DNA of 6,272 nucleotides, taken from Hydrogenothermus sp. (GTDB lineage: Bacteria > Aquificota > Aquificia > Aquificales > Hydrogenothermaceae). Position 1 is the first letter of the stretch, and the number at the start of each line of letters is the position of its first letter. The notes beneath the pieces were generated by a model. The model did not search any database. It saw only the letters and a list, made by a program, of their open reading frames with translations, and had not been told where the DNA came from. This document shows, one piece after another, positions 1 to 6,221 of this stretch. The position numbers were made by a program, and so were the translations under genes. The stretch covers positions 1 through 6,272 of the forward strand of contig QNYP01000093.1 of NCBI GenBank assembly GCA_003978675.1. Direction: 5' to 3'.

Positions 1-101
1 AATAGTATCAACTCCAGCATATATGGAAGGAAAAACAATAAAAGATGTTGCAGAAGGTATAGAAAAACTTGTAAATGAAGTTATAAGACTTGCTAAAGGA
101 G
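1..101 (+). repeat. Direct repeat, copy 1 (left edge)
   Basis: These bases are identical, position for position, to 661-761, with an offset of 660 bp. The match reaches the left edge of the window, so the true repeat may be longer. It stops at base 102 (A here, G at 762). It covers the last part of elbB, from the KIVSTPAY region to the terminal AKG. No difference is seen even at silent positions, so the duplication is very recent, kept identical by conversion, or an assembly artefact. Confidence 0.97.
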
Positions 102-106
102 AGGTT
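2..106 (+). CDS. elbB: 3' end of a preceding elbB copy, no stop codon, reads into next elbB
   Basis: Read in frame from base 2, this gives the ElbB C-terminus (IVSTPAYMEGK... to IRLAKG), identical to the end of the complete gene downstream. The complete gene ends AAA GGA GGC TAA. This copy instead runs AAA GGA GAG GTT straight into the ATG at 107, in the same frame, so the stop is lost. If upstream sequence continues as elbB, the ribosome would make an ElbB-Glu-Val-ElbB fusion with a repeat unit of 220 codons. Starting again at 107 would release a normal monomer. Only this tail is visible, so a complete, truncated or artefactual upstream copy cannot be told apart. The ATG at 23 lies inside this tail and is not a credible start. 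Confidence 0.7.
95..104 (+). promoter_or_regulatory. Shine-Dalgarno site of elbB
   Basis: AAAGGAGAGG lies just before ATG 107. The AAGGAG core (96-101) is 5 nt from the start. This supports 107 rather than 23 as the start of elbB. Its first part is shared with the direct repeat, so the repeat junction falls inside the ribosome binding site. Confidence 0.75.
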
Positions 107-766
107 ATGAAAGTAGGAGTTTTACTCGCAGGTTGTGGAGTATTTGATGGAGCGGAAATACACGAAGCTACATTGACCCTTTATTTTTTAGATAAAGCAG
201 GTGTAGAAATTGTATGTATGGCTCCAAATATTCCTCAAAAAGAGGTTATAAACCACCTAACCGGAGAAAAAATGAATGAGGAAAGAAATGTCTTAGTTGA
301 AGCAGCAAGAATAGCAAGGGGAAATATTAAAGATATCAATGAAGTATCAGCAGATGATATTGATGCTTTAATTATGCCAGGCGGATACGGTGTTGCTAAG
401 AACTTTTCAAATTTCTTAGAAAAAGGAGCAGATGCAGAAGTAATCCCTGAAGTAAAAAGATTACTTGTAGAAATGTTCGAAAAAGGAAAACCTATAGGAG
501 CGGTATGTATATCTCCAGTTATTGTTGCATCAGCATTAAGGGAAGCAAAAGCTAAACTTACAATAGGTAGCGATGAAGATGTTGCAAAAGCTATAGAAGC
601 TATGGGACAACAGCATTTAGTATGTCCTGTATCAGAAGCTTTAGTTGATGAAGAGCATAAAATAGTATCAACTCCAGCATATATGGAAGGAAAAACAATA
701 AAAGATGTTGCAGAAGGTATAGAAAAACTTGTAAATGAAGTTATAAGACTTGCTAAAGGAGGCTAA
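107..766 (+). CDS. elbB: ElbB, DJ-1/PfpI-superfamily glyoxalase-like protein (complete)
   Basis: The 219-residue product matches the ElbB family along its whole length (the E. coli protein is about 217 residues). ElbB is a class I glutamine amidotransferase-like protein of the DJ-1/PfpI superfamily. It has been linked to isoprenoid biosynthesis and has weak glyoxalase III-type activity; its physiological role is unsettled. Visible hallmarks are the N-terminal GVLLAGCGVFDGAEIHE strand-loop (4-20), NHLTGE (49-54), RNVLVEAARI (60-69), PGGYG (91-95), the nucleophile-elbow cysteine Cys134 in GAVCISP, LTIG (151-154) and STPAY (188-192). No signal peptide is seen, so it is cytoplasmic. ATG 107 is chosen because it has a good Shine-Dalgarno site and gives the family's normal N-terminus. 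The frame is open upstream into a second elbB tail. The stop codon lies 1 nt before the hom start, and its last codons carry the hom ribosome binding site, so the two are probably translationally coupled. Confidence 0.93.
   Translation: MKVGVLLAGCGVFDGAEIHEATLTLYFLDKAGVEIVCMAPNIPQKEVINHLTGEKMNEERNVLVEAARIARGNIKDINEVSADDIDALIMPGGYGVAKNFSNFLEKGADAEVIPEVKRLLVEMFEKGKPIGAVCISPVIVASALREAKAKLTIGSDEDVAKAIEAMGQQHLVCPVSEALVDEEHKIVSTPAYMEGKTIKDVAEGIEKLVNEVIRLAKGG
661..761 (+). repeat. Direct repeat, copy 2 (inside elbB 3' end)
   Basis: Identical to bases 1-101. Together the copies define a 660-bp period, equal to 219 codons plus one stop codon of elbB. The shared right boundary is the string AAAGGAG, which in this copy belongs to the hom ribosome binding site. 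Confidence 0.97.
755..762 (+). promoter_or_regulatory. Shine-Dalgarno site of hom, inside elbB
   Basis: AAAGGAGG is a near-ideal site, 5 nt before TTG 768, and it lies in the last Lys-Gly-Gly codons of elbB. It decides the hom start: the in-frame TTG at 750 lies upstream of it and has no such site. Confidence 0.8.
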
Positions 767-767
767 T

Positions 768-2099
768 TTGAAGGAAGTTAATGTAGCAATTGTAGGTTAT
801 GGAGTTGTTGGAAATGGTGTAGCAAAAATACTTGAAGAAAAAAAACAACTTTTACAAGATAAAACAGGAGTTTCTATAAATTTAAAAAAGGTTTTTACTA
901 GGAACTGGAATAAAAAGTTTTCCTATTCTTTACCTGAAGAAAAGAAAGCTTACTCATTAGACGAAATACTGAATGATGATGATATCTCAATAATTGTTGA
1001 GCTTACAGGGGGAATTGATTTTCCCCTTGAGCTTGCTCTAAAAGCAATAGAAAAAGGAAAACATATAGTAACAGCAAATAAAGCTCTTCTTGCAGAAAAA
1101 GGAAAGCTAATTTTCTTAAAAGCAGAAGAAAAAGGCATAAGAATAGGTTTTGAAGCATCTGTAGCTGGTGGAATTCCTATAATAAGAGCTTTAAGGGAAG
1201 GTTTAGTTGCAAACCAAATAACGAAAATTTACGGTATTTTAAATGGAACAACAAATTATATATTAACATCAATGCTAAATGAAGGAAAAGAATTTAAAAC
1301 AGCCCTAAAAGAAGCTCAAGAGCTTGGTTATGCAGAAGCTGACCCTACACTTGATATAAATGGAACAGACGCAGCACACAAGATAGCAATCTTAGCATCT
1401 TTAGCTTATGGAGGTTTTGTAGATTTCTCAAAGGTTCATATTGAAGGAATAGAAAACATATCCTTAATGGATATAGAACTTGCAAAAGAGCTTGGATACA
1501 TACTTAAACTCATAGCAATTGCAAAAAGTCATAATGGAGAAGTAGAAGTTAGAGTTCATCCTACATTCTTACCTTCGGACAATCCTTTATCAAAGGTTGA
1601 TGGAGTATTTAACGCAGTTATGGTAGAAGGTGATGCTGTTGGAGAAACAATGTTTTATGGTAAAGGAGCAGGAAGTCTTCCAACTGCAAGTGCTGTTGTT
1701 AGTGATATTGTGGATATTGCAAAAAGTATCTCTAATAACGTAGGTAGAGAAATTGAAATTACATCTATGAACTGGAAACATAAAGATTTAAATTTAACAA
1801 AAGTAAAAGACTTTTTCACAAGATACTATGTTAGATTTACAGTTCCAGATAAAACAGGAATACTTACTAAGATATCTGCAGTTTTTGCTAAATATAACAT
1901 AAGTATTGCAGCAGTCTTACAAAAAGAAAAAGTTGTAAATAAAATGAAGGAAGAACTTCCAAAAGGAACAGTTCCTCTAGTAATACTCACACACACAGCA
2001 TCAGAAAATAACCTTCAGTCTGCAGTTAAGGAAATTCAAGATAGTGGTTTTGTTGAAGGTAATGCAATAATAATAAGGGTAGAAGATGAAGAAAATTAA
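768..2099 (+). CDS. hom: Homoserine dehydrogenase with C-terminal ACT domain
   Basis: The enzyme reduces L-aspartate-4-semialdehyde to L-homoserine with NAD(P)H, the branch-point step to threonine and methionine; it is cytoplasmic. Product of 443 residues, close to the usual size of about 430 for monofunctional, ACT-bearing enzymes. Order of domains: Rossmann domain with GYGVVG (10-15); TANK (102-105); then the catalytic/substrate domain with ASVAGGIPII (130-139), GILNGTTNYIL (156-166) and GYAEADPTLDINGTDAAHK (187-205). Lys205 is the probable catalytic lysine by family analogy. An ACT domain begins near residue 354 (VRFTVPDKTGILTKISAVF) and runs to the end, so feedback control by an amino acid, commonly threonine, is likely but inferred. 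There is no N-terminal aspartokinase domain. The TTG start at 768 is chosen for its strong ribosome binding site and because it puts the first beta strand (VNVAIVGYG) at the N-terminus. It follows elbB by 1 nt, so cotranscription is almost certain. Confidence 0.95.
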   Translation: MKEVNVAIVGYGVVGNGVAKILEEKKQLLQDKTGVSINLKKVFTRNWNKKFSYSLPEEKKAYSLDEILNDDDISIIVELTGGIDFPLELALKAIEKGKHIVTANKALLAEKGKLIFLKAEEKGIRIGFEASVAGGIPIIRALREGLVANQITKIYGILNGTTNYILTSMLNEGKEFKTALKEAQELGYAEADPTLDINGTDAAHKIAILASLAYGGFVDFSKVHIEGIENISLMDIELAKELGYILKLIAIAKSHNGEVEVRVHPTFLPSDNPLSKVDGVFNAVMVEGDAVGETMFYGKGAGSLPTASAVVSDIVDIAKSISNNVGREIEITSMNWKHKDLNLTKVKDFFTRYYVRFTVPDKTGILTKISAVFAKYNISIAAVLQKEKVVNKMKEELPKGTVPLVILTHTASENNLQSAVKEIQDSGFVEGNAIIIRVEDEEN

Positions 2100-2123
2100 A
2101 TGACAGAAATTAGGATTTATTAA

Positions 2124-3578
2124 ATGATTAATTTTCTAAGTATTGAAAAAGAAAAACACAAAATAGGGATAATTTTAGCTCCTGTTTTGTCATTTTTGTC
2201 TTATATGCTCCCTTTAGATTTATCTACAAATGCAAAATTAACACTTTCAATAATGGTTTTCTGCGGAGTGTTTTGGTTTCTTGAGGTTTTACCTCTTGGA
2301 ATAACTGCAGTTTTAGGTGTATCTTTGGCAGTAGTCTTTGGAATTACCAGCGCAAAAGAAGCATTTGTTAGTCTTGGTCATCCAGTAATTTTATTGTTTA
2401 TAGGAAGTTTTTTAATAGCTAGAGCTATGACTAAATATGGTTTAGATAAAAGAATTGCATTAAATCTACTATCAAAAGATTTTTTCCTCCAATCTCCATT
2501 CAGAATTTTACTTGGTTTTACCCTTATATCTTTCTTTTTATCAATGTGGATTTCAAATACTGCAACAACTGCAATGCTTCTTCCTCTTGCTATTGGAATA
2601 ATTTATTTATTTCAAAAAGAAGGCATAAAAGATGCAAAAAATTTTGGAATTTATTTGCTTTTAGCTTTAGCCTACACAGCCTCAATTGGTGGAACTGCAA
2701 CACTGGTTGGAACACCTACTAACTTAGTAGGTATTGGTTTCTTAAAAGAAGTAGGATATGAAATAGATTTCCTAAAATGGAGCTTAATTGTATTTCCTGT
2801 TTCTATAAGTATGTTTTTATTTTTACTAATTTATATAAAATTCCATACTAAAAAATTTAATTTTGATTACACGAAAATTAAACAGATAGTAAACTTAGAA
2901 AAAGAAAAACTTCCTAAAATATCTAAAGGTGAAATCAATACACTTATAGTATTTTCAATAACAGTCTTTTTCTGGATACTCCCAGGCATTATAAATATTT
3001 TAGGGAATAAACAGCTTTATAAATTTCTTAAAGCACATTTACCAGAAGGAATAGTAGCAATTCTTGGGGCTATTTTACTATTTTTATTAAAGTCTGAAAG
3101 AGGAAAACCAACATTAGATACAAGTGATTTGAAAAATATAGATTGGGATACTGTTTTACTTTTTGGTGGAGGGATAGCTTTAGGAAAGCTCATTGTTAAA
3201 TCTGGACTTGCTTCTTACATAGGAAATTCGGTAGCAAGTTTAGTTCCTTCTGATATGGCGTTTTTATTTATTTTTTCAATTATCTTATCAATGGTGTTTT
3301 TAACAGAAATTAGTTCAAACACTGCAACAACTATAACTTTTGTTCCAATAATAATTGGGGCATTACAAAGTATGAATATAGATGTATTTTTTCCAGTTAT
3401 AGGAGTTATAGTTTCTGCTAGTTTTGCTTTTATGCTACCTATTGCAACTCCACCAAACGCAATTATATATTCAAGTCGTTTAATAAAAATCTCAAAAATG
3501 GTAAAATTAGGTTTAATTTTAAATATAGTCGGTGCATTTATAGTTAGTTTATGGATTTTCATTTTAATGAATAACTAA
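2124..3578 (+). CDS. DASS/SLC13-type divalent anion:Na+ symporter
   Basis: A 484-residue, very hydrophobic inner-membrane protein with about a dozen membrane segments or re-entrant hairpins, the usual size for the divalent anion:sodium symporter (SLC13, CitT/INDY-like) family. The two inverted structural repeats each carry the family's Ser-Asn-Thr motif: SNTATTA at 144-150 and SNTATTI at 398-404. Each is followed by the matching Na+/substrate loop, GTPTN at 196-200 and ATPPN at 441-445. Both pairs are complete, so a working transporter is likely. Family members carry C4-dicarboxylates, citrate, phosphate or sulfate; the substrate cannot be read from the sequence. No TrkA-C domains are inserted, as found in some sulfate-type members, so a carboxylate substrate is slightly favoured. 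The start is ATG 2124 with a modest AGGA at 2112-2115. It lies 24 nt after hom and 14 nt before the Nudix gene, in the same operon. Neighbouring aspartate-family metabolism makes a C4-dicarboxylate attractive but unproven. Confidence 0.88.
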   Translation: MINFLSIEKEKHKIGIILAPVLSFLSYMLPLDLSTNAKLTLSIMVFCGVFWFLEVLPLGITAVLGVSLAVVFGITSAKEAFVSLGHPVILLFIGSFLIARAMTKYGLDKRIALNLLSKDFFLQSPFRILLGFTLISFFLSMWISNTATTAMLLPLAIGIIYLFQKEGIKDAKNFGIYLLLALAYTASIGGTATLVGTPTNLVGIGFLKEVGYEIDFLKWSLIVFPVSISMFLFLLIYIKFHTKKFNFDYTKIKQIVNLEKEKLPKISKGEINTLIVFSITVFFWILPGIINILGNKQLYKFLKAHLPEGIVAILGAILLFLLKSERGKPTLDTSDLKNIDWDTVLLFGGGIALGKLIVKSGLASYIGNSVASLVPSDMAFLFIFSIILSMVFLTEISSNTATTITFVPIIIGALQSMNIDVFFPVIGVIVSASFAFMLPIATPPNAIIYSSRLIKISKMVKLGLILNIVGAFIVSLWIFILMNN

Positions 3579-3586
3579 AAGGAGGT
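3578..3586 (+). promoter_or_regulatory. Shine-Dalgarno site of the Nudix gene
   Basis: AAAGGAGGT overlaps the last base of the transporter stop codon and lies 6 nt before a GTG start at 3593. Its strength supports the non-ATG start. Confidence 0.75.
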
Positions 3587-3592
3587 AAGTAA

Positions 3593-4024
3593 GTGGATAG
3601 AACAGAATGGGAATTTTCCGCAGGTGGAGTAGTTTACAGAAAAAATGATGAAGGAAAGCTAGAAGTACTTCTTATTAGAGTTAAAACAAGATGGAGCTTT
3701 CCTAAGGGAAACATAGAAAAAGGAGAACCTAGAGACAAAGCTGCATTAAGAGAAGTTAAAGAAGAAACAGGTGTAGATGCAGAAATCATAAGCTACTTAG
3801 GAGAAGTAGACTACTGGTATAACTCAGGTCTTATTAGAATTCATAAATTTGTATATTACTACTTAATGAAATATTTAGGTGGAGATATAGTTCCTCAAAA
3901 AGAAGAAATAGATGAAGCTAAGTTCCATCCAATAGAAGAAATTGACAATTTACTTTCTTATCCAACAGATAAGAAAATTTTTGATAGGGCTAAAAAGGAG
4001 CTTGAAAAATTAGGTGAAATTTAA
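3593..4024 (+). CDS. Nudix hydrolase, diadenosine tetraphosphate (Ap4A) hydrolase type
   Basis: The 143-residue product is a single Nudix domain. The Nudix box GX5EX7REUXEEXGU is perfect at residues 39-61 (Gly39, Glu45, Arg53-Glu54, Glu57-Glu58, Gly60), so Mg2+-dependent cleavage of a nucleoside diphosphate linked to another group is expected. The opening FSAGGVVYR, the segment RWSFPKGNIEKGE before and into the box, the aromatic YWY (74-76) and the C-terminal KYYLMKY-like strand resemble the Aquifex aeolicus Ap4A hydrolase as I recall it, so asymmetric Ap4A hydrolysis to ATP and AMP is the best guess. Its job would be clearing dinucleotides that build up under heat or oxidative stress. It starts with GTG 3593, supported by a strong ribosome binding site. 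Its TAA overlaps the next gene's ATG by one base (TAATG), so the two are translationally coupled. Other Nudix substrates such as ADP-ribose or 8-oxo-dGTP are less likely but not excluded. Confidence 0.88.
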   Translation: MDRTEWEFSAGGVVYRKNDEGKLEVLLIRVKTRWSFPKGNIEKGEPRDKAALREVKEETGVDAEIISYLGEVDYWYNSGLIRIHKFVYYYLMKYLGGDIVPQKEEIDEAKFHPIEEIDNLLSYPTDKKIFDRAKKELEKLGEI

Positions 4025-4908
4025 TGCTTTACTACCTTGCAAAAGGTTTTGTTTCTTTTATTCAAAAACAAAGTAGAGATTTTTGTATAAGAACCGGAGA
4101 GGGTTTTGGCTCTCTCCTTTGGAATTTAGGATATAGAAAAAAGGTAATTCTAAGAAATTTAGACATAGCTTTTCCCGATAAACCTCTAGATTGGAAACTT
4201 CAAGTAGGGAAAAAATCTTTACAAAATATAGGTAGGATTCTTTTTGAACTTCCTAAAATACCACAATATGTACAAACAAAAGAGATAGAAAAAATTTTTT
4301 TTGTAGAAGAAGGAGAAGAGTTAATCAAAAAGGGTTCAAAAGGTAAAATTTTAATTTCCGCACATATAGGAAATTGGGAACTTGCAGGGGCAGGACTTTC
4401 TCATTTTTTTGGTAATATGGTTAGTTTAGCTTATAGAATGAAAAACAAAAAATTAAATGATTTTCTAACAAAAATAAGAAATGAAGCAGGTATGGAAATT
4501 ATTTTTCATAATCAGTCTTTAAAAGACTTTATTAAAGCCCTTGATGAAGGAAAGATTTTAACCTTTTTGGCAGACCAAAATGCCCTTAGAGAAAGGGGAA
4601 TTTTTGTTGATTTCTTTGGTCTTCCTGCATCAACAATAACTTTTCCTGCAAAGCTAGCTTTAAAATACAATAAGGATATTCTATTTGGATATATATGGTT
4701 TGATGAGAAAGAAAAAGTTTATAGGGGAAAGTTTAGGGAAATAAATTTTGAGAAATCAGGAAATATGAAGGAAGATTTAAAAAATTTAGTTCAAGCATAT
4801 ACAAAAGAAATAGAAAAAGCAGTTAGAGAACATCCGGAGCAATATTTTTGGGTTCATAAAAGATGGAAAACAAGGCCAGAAGGTCAGCCAGAAAACATTT
4901 ATGATTAG
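4024..4908 (+). CDS. LpxL/HtrB-family lipid A (Kdo2-lipid IVA) acyltransferase
   Basis: The 294-residue product fits the bacterial lipid A biosynthesis acyltransferase family (LpxL/LpxM/LpxP, about 290-320 residues). These enzymes add secondary acyl chains from acyl-ACP to the lipid A precursor at the inner face of the inner membrane. The catalytic HX4E motif is His114-Ile-Gly-Asn-Trp-Glu119 in ISAHIGNWELAG. Further family blocks are the DQN and FVDFFGLPAST stretch (184-204), the PAKLALK stretch (208-214) and the C-terminal HPEQYFWVHKRWKTRPEG (270-287). A short hydrophobic/basic N-terminus (about 1-20) probably anchors it to the membrane; no cleavable signal is evident. Start ATG 4024 overlaps the Nudix stop by 1 nt, with AGGTGA (4012-4017) 6 nt upstream. 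It shows that the host makes LPS-like lipid A and so has a Gram-negative type envelope. Which secondary acylation it performs cannot be told. It appears to be the last gene of the operon. Confidence 0.9.
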   Translation: MLYYLAKGFVSFIQKQSRDFCIRTGEGFGSLLWNLGYRKKVILRNLDIAFPDKPLDWKLQVGKKSLQNIGRILFELPKIPQYVQTKEIEKIFFVEEGEELIKKGSKGKILISAHIGNWELAGAGLSHFFGNMVSLAYRMKNKKLNDFLTKIRNEAGMEIIFHNQSLKDFIKALDEGKILTFLADQNALRERGIFVDFFGLPASTITFPAKLALKYNKDILFGYIWFDEKEKVYRGKFREINFEKSGNMKEDLKNLVQAYTKEIEKAVREHPEQYFWVHKRWKTRPEGQPENIYD

Positions 4909-4934
4909 CTGAGAAGTATCATAAAAATTTTTTT
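4898..4934 (+). terminator. Possible weak intrinsic terminator after the acyltransferase gene
   Basis: TTTATGAT (4898-4905) pairs perfectly with ATCATAAA (4918-4925) across a 12-nt loop, followed by AA and a run of seven T (4928-4934). The stem includes the last codons and abuts the TAG stop of the acyltransferase gene. The geometry suits an intrinsic terminator, but the stem has one G:C pair only, which would be weak in a thermophile. It may only attenuate transcription into the hemerythrin gene. Confidence 0.4.
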
Positions 4935-4971
4935 AATTTAATTTTAGATTAAAGAGTATGAAATATATTTT

Positions 4972-4976
4972 GAGGT
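4972..4976 (+). promoter_or_regulatory. Shine-Dalgarno site of the hemerythrin gene
   Basis: GAGGT lies 8 nt before ATG 4985. The rest of the 76-nt gap (4909-4984) is very AT-rich. TATGAA (4957-4962) and TATATT (4964-4969) look like -10 hexamers but sit too close to this site and have no matching -35, so I do not call a promoter, although a separate one is plausible here. Confidence 0.6.
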
Positions 4977-4984
4977 AAGATAAA

Positions 4985-5383
4985 ATGCTACTAAAAAAAG
5001 AAGAGCTTCCAGTAGTTCCAAGAGATGAAATGAATGAAATACATTATGAAGAAGTTGACATTATTAACGACCTTTACAATTCTGCTATTAGTGAAAATTT
5101 AGAAAAAACAAAAGAATATTTAGAGGAATTCATAAATCATATAGAAGACCACTTTAGTTTTGAAGAAGAACTTATGGAACAAAATGAATTTTTTGCATAT
5201 CCAATACATAAAATGGAGCACGATAATGTTTTAAACAGAATTTATAATATAAAAAAACAGTTTGAAGAAACAAACGATACAAAAGTAGTTGCTCAATTTT
5301 TAGAAAACGAGTTTGTACCTTGGTTAATTAACCATCTAAATACAATGGATATGGCTACTGCATCTTTTCTAGGAGGTTTTTAA
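4985..5383 (+). CDS. Bacteriohemerythrin, single-domain diiron O2-binding protein
   Basis: The 132-residue product is a stand-alone hemerythrin domain of typical size (about 120-140). All seven diiron ligands can be assigned by family spacing: His20; His56 and Glu60 in HFSFEE (HX3E); His75 and His79 in HKMEH (HX3H); His117 and Asp122 in HLNTMD (HX4D). The pattern predicts a soluble cytoplasmic four-helix bundle binding O2 reversibly between two iron ions. Known roles in the family are O2 storage or delivery to oxidases, O2 sensing and iron handling. With no fused sensor or MCP domain, storage or delivery is the simplest reading for a microaerophile, but it is inferred. The start has GAGGT 8 nt upstream. 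The gene sits 76 nt after the operon and may have its own promoter. Its last codons (GGA GGT TTT TAA) lie inside a palindrome and overlap the convergent lipA gene by 29 bp. Confidence 0.93.
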   Translation: MLLKKEELPVVPRDEMNEIHYEEVDIINDLYNSAISENLEKTKEYLEEFINHIEDHFSFEEELMEQNEFFAYPIHKMEHDNVLNRIYNIKKQFEETNDTKVVAQFLENEFVPWLINHLNTMDMATASFLGGF

Positions 5384-6206
5384 AAACCTCCTCTGCTCTA
5401 TATGAACTTCTAACAAGTTTTCCACTGTATACTTCTCTAAATCCGAGACTATATCCTATTTCCTCTAATTCTTTAAATTCTTCGTCTGTGTAGTATTTTT
5501 TTACAGGGTAATGTTTTAAAGAAGGTTGTAAATATTGTCCTATTGTAATAATATCACAACCTACATCTATTAAATCTTTCATAACTTGGATAATTTCTTC
5601 TTTAGTTTCACCAAGTCCCACCATAATTCCGGACTTAGATAATATAGAGTTATCTAGCTTTTTTATACTTTCTAAAACTCTTAAAGAAATTTTGTAGTTT
5701 CCTCTATGTCTTAAAATTTTATACAAAGAAGGAACTGTTTCTATATTATGGTTTATAACATCAGGTTTACTATCCACAATCGTTTTTAATGCATCTAAAT
5801 CTCCCTGAAAATCAGGAATTAAAACCTCAATTTGACAATTAGGAGCGTATTCTCTAACTTTTTTTACAGTTTTAGCAAAATGAGAAGCTCCTTCATCTGC
5901 TAAATCATCTCTGTCAACAGAGGTTATAACAACATATCTCAAACCTAATTTTCTAACTGCATTTGCAACATTTTCAGGCTCATTTTCATCAAGTGGCTTA
6001 GGTCTTCCATGGTTAACATCACAGTAGGGGCAATTTCTAGTACATATATCTCCCATAATCATAAACGTTGCAGTTTTTCTAGAAAAACATTCCCCAATGT
6101 TTGGGCAAGACGCTTCTTCGCAAACCGTATGCAAATTTAATTTTCGAAGCATTACTTTTAGTTTAGTAACTTCTTCTGATAAAGGAGATACAACTTTTGG
6201 TTTCAT
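5355..6206 (-). CDS. lipA: Lipoyl synthase (radical SAM)
   Basis: LipA inserts two sulfur atoms at C6 and C8 of the octanoyl chain carried on lipoyl domains (2-oxoacid dehydrogenases, glycine cleavage H protein). The product has 283 residues, within the normal 280-320 range. The auxiliary 4Fe-4S cluster that gives up its sulfur is bound by CX4CX5C at Cys29, Cys34 and Cys40. The radical SAM cluster is bound by CX3CX2C at Cys55, Cys59 and Cys62. The C-terminal RSSYRAEE (266-273) supplies the unusual serine ligand of the auxiliary cluster. TSVDRDDLADEGA (95-107) and HNIETVP (153-159) are further family blocks, so the enzyme looks fully active. ATG 6206 is chosen for the AAAAGGAA site 6 nt upstream; the frame is open further upstream but no better start is seen. 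No lipB or lplA is visible, so how the octanoyl group is loaded is unknown. Its 3' end overlaps the hemerythrin gene antisense by 29 bp. Confidence 0.95.
   Translation of the reverse strand: MKPKVVSPLSEEVTKLKVMLRKLNLHTVCEEASCPNIGECFSRKTATFMIMGDICTRNCPYCDVNHGRPKPLDENEPENVANAVRKLGLRYVVITSVDRDDLADEGASHFAKTVKKVREYAPNCQIEVLIPDFQGDLDALKTIVDSKPDVINHNIETVPSLYKILRHRGNYKISLRVLESIKKLDNSILSKSGIMVGLGETKEEIIQVMKDLIDVGCDIITIGQYLQPSLKHYPVKKYYTDEEFKELEEIGYSLGFREVYSGKLVRSSYRAEEVFKNLLEKMQ
5371..5392. terminator. Perfect palindrome at the convergent hemerythrin/lipA ends, candidate bidirectional terminator
   Basis: AGGAGGTTTTT (5371-5381) is followed at once by its exact reverse complement (5382-5392). Either transcript can form a hairpin with about 9 bp of stem around a UUAA-like loop, with six G/C-containing pairs at the base. 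It is placed exactly where the two convergent genes end, on the hemerythrin stop codon, and is coding for both genes. Neither side has a proper T-run outside the stem, so it is not a textbook intrinsic terminator; it could act as a 3' stabilising stem, a pause or a Rho-independent-like site. Confidence 0.5.
6110..6143 (-). repeat. Inverted repeat, inner arm (inside lipA)
   Basis: This arm encodes LNLHTVCEEA (lipA residues 23-32) and includes the first auxiliary-cluster cysteine, Cys29. It is the reverse complement of 6239-6272 with one mismatch (6117 against 6265). Pairing breaks at 6144 and may continue past the right edge of the window on the other arm. Confidence 0.93.
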
Positions 6207-6212
6207 TATAAG

Positions 6213-6220
6213 TTCCTTTT
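6213..6220 (-). promoter_or_regulatory. Shine-Dalgarno site of lipA
   Basis: On the - strand, AAAAGGAA lies 6 nt before ATG 6206. It supports this start over any upstream in-frame codon. Confidence 0.65.
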
Positions 6221-6221
6221 T

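Noticed and set aside
23..106. Start of elbB at ATG 23
   Set aside because: This ATG is an internal Met codon of the duplicated C-terminal tail (its twin is at 683). ATG 107 has the proper ribosome binding site and family N-terminus.
950..1138. Antisense open frame of 62 codons within hom
   Set aside because: It is opposite a well-conserved hom region, has no family likeness and is low-complexity Ser/Phe-rich, as expected from the reverse of AT-rich coding DNA.
1590..1781. Antisense open frame of 63 codons within hom
   Set aside because: No recognisable domain or ribosome binding site; fully explained as the shadow of hom.
3215..3562. Antisense open frame of 115 codons within the transporter gene
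   Set aside because: It mirrors the last membrane segments of the transporter, so its hydrophobic pattern is derived; no independent support.
4909..4984. A sigma-70 promoter for the hemerythrin gene
   Set aside because: Several -10-like hexamers exist, as in any AT-rich DNA, but none has a convincing -35 at 16-18 bp or a workable distance to the ribosome binding site.
5371..5376. AGGAGG as a ribosome binding site at the hemerythrin end
   Set aside because: No suitable start and open frame follows on the + strand, and the same string occurs on the other strand because of the palindrome.
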